Positions 1-6,104 of a stretch of DNA of 42,220 nt are shown piece after piece. The notes under the pieces were generated by a model. It did not search any database. It worked only from the letters and a program-made list of their open reading frames with translations, and was not told where the DNA came from. The DNA comes from a bacterium (GTDB taxonomy: Bacteria > Bacillota > Clostridia > Lachnospirales > Lachnospiraceae): assembly GCA_030524675.1 (NCBI GenBank), contig JAUNGE010000030.1, positions 1 to 42,220 on the forward strand, read 5' to 3'. The position numbers and the translations under genes are program-made. Position 1 is the first letter of the stretch. Each line of letters begins with the position of its first letter.

Positions 1-103
1 CTGCCTCATTGGTAAGGTTCTTGGCAATGTGACAGAGTTCTCTGATAGTAAGATAGTCTTCCTTAGACAGATGCTTAACCTGTTGTTTTACAGTAAGATA
101 CAT
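1..103 (-). CDS. tnpB: IS200/IS605-family TnpB (OrfB), N-terminal part, cut by window edge
   Basis: Only the first 34 codons are inside the window. The peptide begins MYLTVKQQVKHLSKED and continues through RELCHIAKN, a start I recognise from TnpB/OrfB proteins of IS605-type elements in Clostridia. TnpB is the RNA-guided nuclease of these elements; the guide (omega) RNA normally overlaps the 3' end, which lies outside the window. The ATG is preceded by AGAAAGGAG at a normal distance, and a good promoter lies upstream at 153-181. Whether the gene is intact, and whether a TnpA (Y1) transposase accompanies it, cannot be seen. Family call is fairly sure despite the short length. Confidence 0.8.
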   Translation of the reverse strand, partial: MYLTVKQQVKHLSKEDYLTIRELCHIAKNLTNEA

Positions 104-152
104 ACAGTTTTCTCCTTTCTATAGACTTGGAAATAGGTTTTCCTGTATGTAT

Positions 153-181
153 ATTGTAGCATATATTTTACTGAAATACAA
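153..181 (-). promoter_or_regulatory. Promoter of tnpB
   Basis: On the minus strand a -35 TTGTAT (plus 176-181) and a -10 TACAAT (plus 153-158) are separated by exactly 17 bases. The -35 box lies in the middle of the long palindrome at 161-200, so a protein bound there would block RNA polymerase. Confidence 0.6.
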
Positions 182-200
182 GTATTTTAGTAAAATATAT
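161..200. repeat. 19-bp near-perfect palindrome over the tnpB -35 box
   Basis: Arms 161-179 and 182-200 are inverted copies with one mismatch and a 2-base spacer. It could be an operator for the transposon gene, or a structured left-end sequence of the element. Its centre coincides with the -35 hexamer of the tnpB promoter. Confidence 0.65.
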
Positions 201-220
201 ATCACTATGATGCCATTCAT

Positions 221-243
221 CCCACGACCTAAAAGGTCATGGG
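221..243. mobile_element. Subterminal hairpin at the left end of the IS605-type element
   Basis: CCCACGACCT (221-230) pairs with AGGTCATGGG (234-243) around a 3-base loop, with one G-U pair. Foot hairpins of this kind mark the ends of IS200/IS605 elements, and it lies upstream of tnpB as expected for the left end. The exact cleavage site is not resolved. Nothing else recognisable lies between here and about 390. Confidence 0.55.
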
Positions 244-410
244 TTTTCTGGCTGGTTAATTATAAAATAGTACTATATTGTGTGATTTCATGTCAACTAT
301 ATAAAAAAATACAGTAAAAATGTGCAGAAAGGTACTAAAATTTTGCGAAAAAACAATCCTGTTCAGATTTTGGAAGCTGTGGCATATAGTATCAAGAGGG
401 AGGAGACGGT

Positions 411-1112
411 ATGCTGAATTATCTTTGGGCGGGAATGATGGCAGTTGGAATTATATGGGGAGCAGCGCATGGGAATCTGGCGGCGGTGACAAACGGAGCT
501 TTGGATAGCGCAAAGGAGGCGGTGACACTCTGCATCACCATGCTTGGAATTATGTCCTTTTGGAATGGAATTCTGGAAGTGGGGAATCGTGCGGGTCTGA
601 TTGGGCAGATAGCAGAAAAAATGCGTCCGATTCTGAAATTTCTGTTTCCGAAGATTCCGGAAGGACATCCAGTTCAAAAGGAGATTGCCACAAATATGAT
701 TGCGAATATTCTGGGATTGGGCTGGGCTGCGACTCCGGCTGGGCTGCGGGCGATGGAACAGTTGGAAAATTTGGAGGAGGAACGGAGAAAGCAGGAAACA
801 TACGAAAATGATGAAGCATGTGGAAAGCTTGTAAAACATAGGAACGATAGGAAATATGAAACATATGAGAAGTACGGAAAGCATAAAAAGGCAGCCGTGC
901 CAAGGGGGACGGCAAACAATGAGATGTGCACGTTTCTGGTACTGAATATTTCTTCCCTGCAGCTGATTCCTGTCAATATGATTGCATATCGAAGCCAGTA
1001 TGGAAGCATGAACCCGACAGTGATTGTGGGTCCGGCGATTGTGGCAACGGTGGTCAGTACGATTGTGGGAGTGATATTCTGTAAGATAATGGGTGGGCGG
1101 CAAGGATACTAG
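411..1112 (+). CDS. spmA: Spore maturation protein A
   Basis: Integral membrane protein of the nucleoside-recognition (Gate) family. SpmA acts with SpmB in dehydration of the spore core. The 233-residue product starts MLNYLWAGMMAVGIIWG and has family blocks NMIANILGLGWAATP (about 99-113) and the TM-rich end after FLVLNISSLQLIP. It is longer than the usual roughly 195-200 residues because a charged, Tyr/Lys-rich stretch (about 118-168) sits between two membrane segments. GGGAGGAG precedes the ATG at a good distance. spmB, normally the next gene, is instead at 5405-5923 on the other strand. No sporulation promoter could be assigned with confidence. Confidence 0.9.
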   Translation: MLNYLWAGMMAVGIIWGAAHGNLAAVTNGALDSAKEAVTLCITMLGIMSFWNGILEVGNRAGLIGQIAEKMRPILKFLFPKIPEGHPVQKEIATNMIANILGLGWAATPAGLRAMEQLENLEEERRKQETYENDEACGKLVKHRNDRKYETYEKYGKHKKAAVPRGTANNEMCTFLVLNISSLQLIPVNMIAYRSQYGSMNPTVIVGPAIVATVVSTIVGVIFCKIMGGRQGY

Positions 1113-1295
1113 GTTTGGTATGACGGTTCTTATCTTATCACGCAGCCAGCCGCATAGTGGTATGAAAAAACGAAAAAGTGACAAAGACTGGAAACGTGAC
1201 AAAAACCGAAAACGTGATAAGGACCAGAAGAGCAACAACAGGAAAAACAGAGAAAAAATCAGAGAAAAGACATAAAAAATTGTCGATTATGTTAA

Positions 1296-1324
1296 TTGCC
1301 GAGAATCTTCTTTTCTATTATAAT
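1296..1324 (+). promoter_or_regulatory. Promoter of the MATE exporter gene
   Basis: TTGCCG (1296-1301), 17-base spacer, perfect TATAAT (1319-1324). It lies in the 1113-1457 gap, which otherwise holds only a purine-rich low-complexity stretch (about 1165-1270, repeats of AAACGTGA) with no convincing gene. Confidence 0.6.
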
Positions 1325-1457
1325 GTCGTTGATTTTAAAGTGAGAGCATTTTCGCTGTTTTAGCATTTTCAGGGTTTTATGTTCTCTTTTGGAATCAAAA
1401 AAGTACAATAAAACCAAAACAGAAGGAATCAGCAGGATAGAAAAAGGAGAAAAAGCA

Positions 1458-2852
1458 ATGCAGAGGGATATGACTTACGGCAGCCCTGCCAAGATTATTT
1501 TGGGCTTTACGGTTCCTATTTTTGTCGGCAATGTATTTCAGCAGTTTTACAGCATGGTGGATACCATTATCGTTGGAAAATTTGTCGGTACAAATGCATT
1601 GGCCGCGGTAGGCTCTACGGGTACGATAAACTTTTTAATTATCGGTTTTTTGATGGGACTGACAGCGGGATTTACGGTGTTTCCGGCACAGAGATTCGGG
1701 GCTGGAGATATGAAGGCAATGAGAAAGAGCGTCGGTTCGGCAGCCGTGTTGTCTGGAATTATCTCAGTGATTATGACAGTCGGCAGCATGGTGTGTATGA
1801 AGCCGCTTTTGACTTTGATGAATACGCCAGAAGATATTTTTCAGGATGCGTATACATATATTATGATTATCTGTGCGGGAATCGTGGCGCAAGTCCTTTA
1901 TAACCTGTTGGCGAGTATTCTGCGTGCTGTGGGAAACAGCCAGACGCCGCTGTATTTCCTGATTCTGGCAGCACTTTTGAATGTGTTCCTGGATCTGCTG
2001 CTGATTCTGGTATTTGGGTTGGGAGCTGCCGGAGCTGCTTATGCGACGGTGATTTCTCAGGGAATATCTGGTATCTTATGCCTGGTCTATATTATCAAGA
2101 AAGTTCCGGTTCTGAGAATGGAGAAAGATGACTGGAAGCTGGATTTCCACCTGGTAAAACTGCAGCTGGGAGTGGGATTTCCGATGGCGCTGCAGTATTC
2201 CATCACTGCCATTGGTACTATGATGGTACAGTCTGCACTGAATATTTTAGGCTCTACAGCGGTAGCTGCGTTTACAGCGGCAAGCAAGATTGAGCAGATT
2301 GTGACGCAGGCATATGTAGCTATGGGCACGACAATGGCAACCTACTGTGCACAGAATATGGGTGCAGGAAAAGTGGGACGTATCCGTCAGGGATTTTTCT
2401 CAGGAACATTGATGGGATTTGCGTATTCCATTGCAGCAGGTGCCGCGGTTATCTTTGGAGGAAAATATCTGACATATCTGTTTGTGTCAGACTGCACGGC
2501 AGAGATTTTAAATTATGTCGATATTTACTTGAAATGTGCGGGATTCTTCTTCATTCCACTGACGATTGTAAACTTGTATCGAAATGGAATTCAGGGTATG
2601 GGATACGGAATTTTGCCAATGCTCGCAGGTGTGGCTGAGTTAGTCGGCCGAGGAATCGTTGCCTTGATTGCATCCGCAAACAGAAGTTATGTCGGGGCTT
2701 GTATGGCAAGTCCGATTGCATGGGTTCTGGCAGCGTGCCTGCTTATGGTAGTGTATTTCCATATTATGAAGAAACTGTCCAGAAATGAGAAATTTGACCA
2801 TAGCAGAAAAGCAGAGAAAAAACAGAGATGGAAAAGAGCTTTTCAGATATAA
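1458..2852 (+). CDS. MATE family multidrug/toxic compound exporter
   Basis: A 464-residue protein with about 12 hydrophobic segments in two similar halves, typical in length and pattern for MATE (MatE, DinF/NorM-type) exporters. These expel cationic or other compounds using a Na+ or H+ gradient. Family blocks visible are the N-terminal QFYSMVDTIIVGKFVG and its second-half counterpart around QSALNILGSTAVAAFTAASK. The start chosen is ATG 1458, which has AAAGGAG eight bases upstream; an in-frame TTG at 1389 would add 23 residues but has no good ribosome binding site. The C-terminus ends in a basic tail. Monocistronic; substrate unknown. Confidence 0.9.
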   Translation: MQRDMTYGSPAKIILGFTVPIFVGNVFQQFYSMVDTIIVGKFVGTNALAAVGSTGTINFLIIGFLMGLTAGFTVFPAQRFGAGDMKAMRKSVGSAAVLSGIISVIMTVGSMVCMKPLLTLMNTPEDIFQDAYTYIMIICAGIVAQVLYNLLASILRAVGNSQTPLYFLILAALLNVFLDLLLILVFGLGAAGAAYATVISQGISGILCLVYIIKKVPVLRMEKDDWKLDFHLVKLQLGVGFPMALQYSITAIGTMMVQSALNILGSTAVAAFTAASKIEQIVTQAYVAMGTTMATYCAQNMGAGKVGRIRQGFFSGTLMGFAYSIAAGAAVIFGGKYLTYLFVSDCTAEILNYVDIYLKCAGFFFIPLTIVNLYRNGIQGMGYGILPMLAGVAELVGRGIVALIASANRSYVGACMASPIAWVLAACLLMVVYFHIMKKLSRNEKFDHSRKAEKKQRWKRAFQI

Positions 2853-2917
2853 AAAGTGGATGGCTTCAATAAGATAGAATGGATTAGAATGGATTGCCTG
2901 ATAAAGATATAAAAGAG

Positions 2918-2960
2918 GAGCGCTGTGATAATACGGAGAGTACCCGTTTTCACAGCGCTC
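2918..2960 (+). terminator. Hairpin downstream of the MATE gene
   Basis: GAGCGCTGTGA (2918-2928) pairs perfectly with TCACAGCGCTC (2950-2960). The loop is long and no T-run follows directly (the nearest is 14 bases on), so termination is likely but not certain. The rest of 2853-3115 holds the darA terminator and no gene. Confidence 0.5.
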
Positions 2961-3068
2961 TGTGTGAATGTGGCCTTTTTAACTGAAACTTTGTTTCAAT
3001 CCTCGGTCGAAAATTTCACGGAATGTGACGGAACTTTGAATTTTTGTGCCGTTTCATTTTAAAAAGTG

Positions 3069-3107
3069 AATGACTCGGAAGTAAGTTATCGAGCATACCA
3101 AGTCATT
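3069..3107 (-). terminator. Terminator of darA
   Basis: Read on the minus strand, AATGACTTGG pairs with CCGAGTCATT (one G-U pair), followed by CACTTTTT. It starts nine bases after the darA stop codon. Confidence 0.7.
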
Positions 3108-3115
3108 TATGTGCT

Positions 3116-3451
3116 CTAAACTTTTTCAAAACGTTCTACATTGACAACGAAGATAACAGCGCCACCAACATCAACGGAGAGCGGCATTGCCATATAGCTG
3201 GTCTGCAGCGGAACTCCAGGGGCATAAGGCGTATTGTAAACAACCTGTTTTCTGGTGCCACAGTTTTCTCGAATGATTTTGATGATCTGGTCTACTTTTT
3301 CATCTTCTGTACCAATCAGCAGAGTAGTATTTCCTTTTCTCAGGAAACCACCAGTAGAAGCAAGACGAGTGACACTGAATTTGTTTTCATTTAATTTTTT
3401 GGTAACGCGGACCTCATCATCAGGCTGTATAATAGCATAAACAATTTTCAT
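3116..3451 (-). CDS. darA: Cyclic-di-AMP receptor, PII-like (DarA/PstA)
   Basis: A 111-residue PII-like protein of the DarA/PstA (YaaQ) family, a trimeric cytoplasmic sensor that binds c-di-AMP; its downstream target is not settled in most species. The sequence starts MKIVYAIIQPDDEVRV and contains ASTGGFLRKGNTTLL and ENCGTRK, the family's ligand-binding regions, and ends VNVERFEKV. The start was chosen because AAAGGGGAG lies just upstream of this ATG; the open frame extends further but without a ribosome site. It has its own promoter and terminator. A damaged second copy of part of this gene lies at 5943-6020. Confidence 0.92.
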   Translation of the reverse strand: MKIVYAIIQPDDEVRVTKKLNENKFSVTRLASTGGFLRKGNTTLLIGTEDEKVDQIIKIIRENCGTRKQVVYNTPYAPGVPLQTSYMAMPLSVDVGGAVIFVVNVERFEKV

Positions 3452-3512
3452 AGAAATCTCTCCCCTTTCATGCATGGTTGTTATCATGTCTTCATGGTTG
3501 TATTTTTTTCTT

Positions 3513-3541
3513 ATTATACGAAAAAGTATGCAGAAAAACAA
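3513..3541 (-). promoter_or_regulatory. Promoter of darA
   Basis: On the minus strand TTGTTT (plus 3536-3541), 17-base spacer, perfect TATAAT (plus 3513-3518), about 60 bases before the darA start. Confidence 0.6.
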
Positions 3542-3673
3542 GGGAAAATTCTCTTAAAATTCTTATAATTTAAAAAAATACAAGATAGATTGAGAGTATT
3601 CTTTTGAGAAATGAGAAAATATTACTATTTTTTGAAAATAGAGGAAAAATAAAACAGAGAACTGGATAGAATC

Positions 3674-3702
3674 TTGCTTCCCATCAGAGAGTATTGTATA
3701 AT
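3674..3702 (+). promoter_or_regulatory. Promoter of the MarR/FabT-like regulator
   Basis: TTGCTT (3674-3679), 17-base spacer, TATAAT (3697-3702), roughly 60 bases before the GTG start. Confidence 0.6.
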
Positions 3703-3762
3703 AGCTTATGAGAAGATGCTATGTAACTGTGAACAGGCAGAAAGGTTCTGGAGGATGCCCGA

Positions 3763-4203
3763 GTGAATACGTATGAAACATTAAATGAAATTTTAGTGAA
3801 ACTTTTTCATGATATAATGGATATTGAGCAGAAAGCGATTATTACCCCTGAATTTTCAGATATCACAAACAATGATATGCATGTAATTGAGGCGATTGGG
3901 CTGGATGAGCCGAAAAATATGTCAACGATAGCAAAAACACTGTCTGTTACAGTAGGAACACTCACGATTGCCATGAACAGTCTGGTAAAAAAAGGATATG
4001 TGCATCGGGAACGCAGTGAGGAGGACCGGCGTGTGGTTTATATTTCTCTGTCAGAGAGAGGAAAGAGGGCATATGCACATCATGCAAAATTTCATAGAGA
4101 TATGATTGATGCAGTACTGAAGGACTTGAGTCCGGAAGAGACGAAGGTACTTGTACAGGCGCTGACAAAGCTGAATGTGTGGTTCCGCAGCTTTCAGGTG
4201 TAG
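3763..4203 (+). CDS. MarR-family transcriptional regulator, FabT-like
   Basis: A 146-residue winged-helix protein. The DNA-binding core runs from about 48 to 105 (MSTIAKTLSVTVGTLT as recognition region, then the wing with RERSEEDRRVVYISL). The sequence MNTYETLNEI and ITNNDMHVIEAIG resemble the FabT-type repressors that in many Clostridia precede fatty acid synthesis genes (family knowledge from memory). Here no fab genes follow; the next genes are lrgA and lrgB. Start is GTG 3763 with GGAGG eight bases upstream. Target genes and ligand are unknown; it could be autoregulatory or control lrgAB. MarR assignment is firm, FabT subtype tentative. Confidence 0.85.
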   Translation: MNTYETLNEILVKLFHDIMDIEQKAIITPEFSDITNNDMHVIEAIGLDEPKNMSTIAKTLSVTVGTLTIAMNSLVKKGYVHRERSEEDRRVVYISLSERGKRAYAHHAKFHRDMIDAVLKDLSPEETKVLVQALTKLNVWFRSFQV

Positions 4204-4352
4204 AAGGATAAGGATGATAAGAGGAAAAATAAAAAGAAAAATAAAAGAAAAAGCGGTCTGACAGTCATATAAGTAGTAGTAGAAAGTAAAAAAATCTAAT
4301 CTAAAAAATGCAATATAAAAAATAAAAGAATGAATCAAAGGATAAGAAGATT

Positions 4353-4715
4353 ATGAAAATTTTAAAACAGATAGCAATTATTTTTTCCATCTGCTGGATT
4401 AGTCTGGTGATTGAATATTTTCTGCCGTTCTCTTTTCCGGCAAGTGTGATTGGAATGATTTTGCTTTTTTTGTTGTTGCTGACAGGAGTCTTAAAAATTG
4501 ACAAAATTCAAGAAAAATCGGATTTTTTGCTCTCTAACATGGCATTTTTCTTCATTCCTGCAGGTGTAAATGTAATGAATTATTTTGATATTTTAAGAAG
4601 CACTCTGGTTCCTCTGCTGGTTATCTGCATTGTGACGACAATTCTCACGTTTGCGGCGACAGCGTTTGGAGTGAGTATGACGATAAAACTGCTGAATCGG
4701 AGGAAAAATAAATGA
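4353..4715 (+). CDS. lrgA: CidA/LrgA family holin-like membrane protein
   Basis: A 120-residue protein with four hydrophobic segments and the family block LPFSFPASVIGMILLFLLL (about 26-44), followed by FFFIPAGVNVMNYF (about 69-82). CidA/LrgA proteins are holin-like and with LrgB influence murein hydrolase activity or, in some species, small-molecule transport. The stop overlaps the start of lrgB (ATGA), so translation is coupled. A long purine-rich leader (4204-4352) separates it from the upstream regulator; cotranscription is plausible. The RBS (AAAGGAT/AAGAAG) is moderate. Confidence 0.88.
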   Translation: MKILKQIAIIFSICWISLVIEYFLPFSFPASVIGMILLFLLLLTGVLKIDKIQEKSDFLLSNMAFFFIPAGVNVMNYFDILRSTLVPLLVICIVTTILTFAATAFGVSMTIKLLNRRKNK

Positions 4716-5389
4716 TAGAATTGGCTTCGTCTCCATTCTTTGGGATTGCTCTCAGTATTTTTACATTCTGGATTGGGATGAAAATTCAGAAAAAGACAGG
4801 GCTTGTATTCTGTAATCCACTGATTATTGCGATTGTGCTGGTGATTTCTGTGCTGCTTTTGTTTCGGATTCCGTATGAAGCATACAATGAAGGCGGCGAG
4901 ATTATCAATATGTTTCTGGCACCCGCTACCGCCTGCCTTGCTGTGTCTGTGTATACAAAGATTCAGATTTTGAAGAAAAATTGGCTGCCGATTATGGTGG
5001 GATGCGCAGTAGGTTCGTTTGTCTCTATGACAAGTATTTATGTGCTCTGCAAGCTGTTTGGGCTGGATGACACCATGGCGATGTCGCTGGTTCCAAAATC
5101 TGTGACAACACCGATTGCGGTTGGGGTCTCCTCCTCGCATGGCGGAATTTCTTCTATTACAGTCGTTGCAGTTTTGATTACCGGAATTTTTGGCAATATT
5201 GCGGCGCCGTTTATGATTAAACTGTTTCATGTAAAGGATCCGATGACAGCTGGTCTGAGTATTGGTGCCTGCAGCCATGCAGTGGGAACTTCTAAGGCGA
5301 TTGAGCTTGGCGAGACAGAAGGGGCTATGAGCGGTCTGGCGATTGGAATCTGCGGGATTATCACGGTGCTCTATTCTCTGCTGTTGTAG
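4712..5389 (+). CDS. lrgB: LrgB family membrane protein
   Basis: A 225-residue polytopic protein of the LrgB/CidB family. Diagnostic blocks are FLAPATACLAVSVY (about 68-81), SLVPKSVTTPIAVGVS (about 125-140) and GACSHAVGTSKAIELGE (about 186-202). It works with LrgA; roles described for the family include modulation of autolysis and pyruvate or glycolate transport. It begins inside the last codons of lrgA (4-base overlap). It ends 15 bases before the convergent spmB stop, leaving little room for a terminator. Confidence 0.92.
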   Translation: MIELASSPFFGIALSIFTFWIGMKIQKKTGLVFCNPLIIAIVLVISVLLLFRIPYEAYNEGGEIINMFLAPATACLAVSVYTKIQILKKNWLPIMVGCAVGSFVSMTSIYVLCKLFGLDDTMAMSLVPKSVTTPIAVGVSSSHGGISSITVVAVLITGIFGNIAAPFMIKLFHVKDPMTAGLSIGACSHAVGTSKAIELGETEGAMSGLAIGICGIITVLYSLLL

Positions 5390-5404
5390 AATTCGTCCAG
5401 AACA

Positions 5405-5923
5405 CTACAGTGCAAGAATGACGCTGGCAGCAATACCTGCAGCGGTTGCCACCATAGCGCCGGAAAGTGTCCAGCGGGTTTTTGTGATTTTTACACTCAG
5501 AAAATAGACACTCATAGTATAAAAGACAGTTTCTGTGCAGCTCATCAAAATAGATGCCATAAGGCCGACAGAAGAATCTGTTCCATATGTTTTAAAAATA
5601 TCGAATACCAGCCCCAGCGCTGCTGCATTGGATACCAGGCGTACCAGAATGACGGGTACAATAGGACCAGGAAGGTGGAGCCAGGAGGCTGGTATTTTCA
5701 GGCATTGCCCTAAAAAATCCAGAAAGCCGGAGGCGCGCAGGATTCCCACGGCTGTCATCAGCCCGATCAGAGTCGGCAGAATCCCGAAAACGGTCTTCAT
5801 TCCCATTTTGGCGCCTTCTACAAAGTCATCAAAAACAGGACGTTTGGACAGAAGGCCGAAACTTACAATATAAAAAATAATCAGAGGGACCATACAGTCC
5901 GACAAAAAATGAATCCAAGCCAT
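5405..5923 (-). CDS. spmB: Spore maturation protein B
   Basis: A 172-residue integral membrane protein of the SpmB family (nucleoside-recognition/Gate domain); partner of SpmA in spore core dehydration. Characteristic blocks: GAKMGMKTVFGILPTLIGL, LVRLVSNAAALGLVFD and SCTETVFYTMSVYF near the C-terminus. Start chosen at the ATG with AAGGAG five bases upstream; an in-frame ATG six codons earlier has no ribosome site. The usual spmA-spmB pair is broken: spmA is about 4.3 kb away on the opposite strand, with five unrelated genes between. Directly upstream is a degraded piece of darA, which hints at a rearrangement. Confidence 0.92.
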   Translation of the reverse strand: MAWIHFLSDCMVPLIIFYIVSFGLLSKRPVFDDFVEGAKMGMKTVFGILPTLIGLMTAVGILRASGFLDFLGQCLKIPASWLHLPGPIVPVILVRLVSNAAALGLVFDIFKTYGTDSSVGLMASILMSCTETVFYTMSVYFLSVKITKTRWTLSGAMVATAAGIAASVILAL

Positions 5924-5942
5924 AGTTCTCCTTTTTTGCATT

Positions 5943-6020
5943 TTCTAAACGTTCTAGGTTTTCTGAAATAAATACGGCAGACAACCCGTTTTCTGGTGCC
6001 GCCGTTTTCTTGAATGGGTT
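5943..6020 (-). pseudogene. Remnant of a darA copy (internally deleted)
   Basis: Bases 5980-6016 match the darA coding region at about 3241-3277 almost base for base: on the minus strand it reads IQENGGTRKRVV against IRENCGTRKQVV in darA. The segment 5944-5960 resembles the very end of darA (the AAACGTTCTA block near 3133-3143). The middle (about 40 codons) is missing, so this is a decayed partial copy in the same orientation as the intact gene. Seen directly in the sequence; origin by duplication is inference. Confidence 0.6.
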
Positions 6021-6023
6021 TGT

Positions 6024-6104
6024 TGTTAAACGGACATGTCGTCTGACGGCGACACTACCATGATATGAAATGTGCAATCATAGGAAGTTTGCTTCCAATT
6101 ACAC
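6024..6104 (-). repeat. Dispersed two-hairpin intergenic repeat, copy 1
   Basis: On the minus strand this element starts at the stop codon of the DUF885 gene. It has a first hairpin (plus 6072-6104, stem GGAAG/CTTCC), a conserved linker reading TTTCATATCATGG, then a second hairpin TGTCGCC-GTCA-GACGACA (plus 6037-6054) followed by TGTCC. Plus 6024-6070 differs at only about 3 of 45 positions from the opposite-strand sequence at 36271-36315. Confidence 0.7.

Noticed and set aside
390-399. CATATAGT as a sigma-E type -10 box for spmA
   Set aside because: Partial match and no -35 element at the right distance.
363-1238. Long open frame on the minus strand over spmA
   Set aside because: Antisense to a clear spmA with family motifs; His/Arg/Phe-rich composition typical of a shadow frame.
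1093-1363. Small basic open frames after spmA
   Set aside because: Low-complexity Lys/Arg repeats, no ribosome site, and they overlap the promoter of the MATE gene.
2999-3060. Hairpin-like sequence between the MATE gene and darA as a small RNA
   Set aside because: Pairing is weak and the region is explained by the two flanking terminators.
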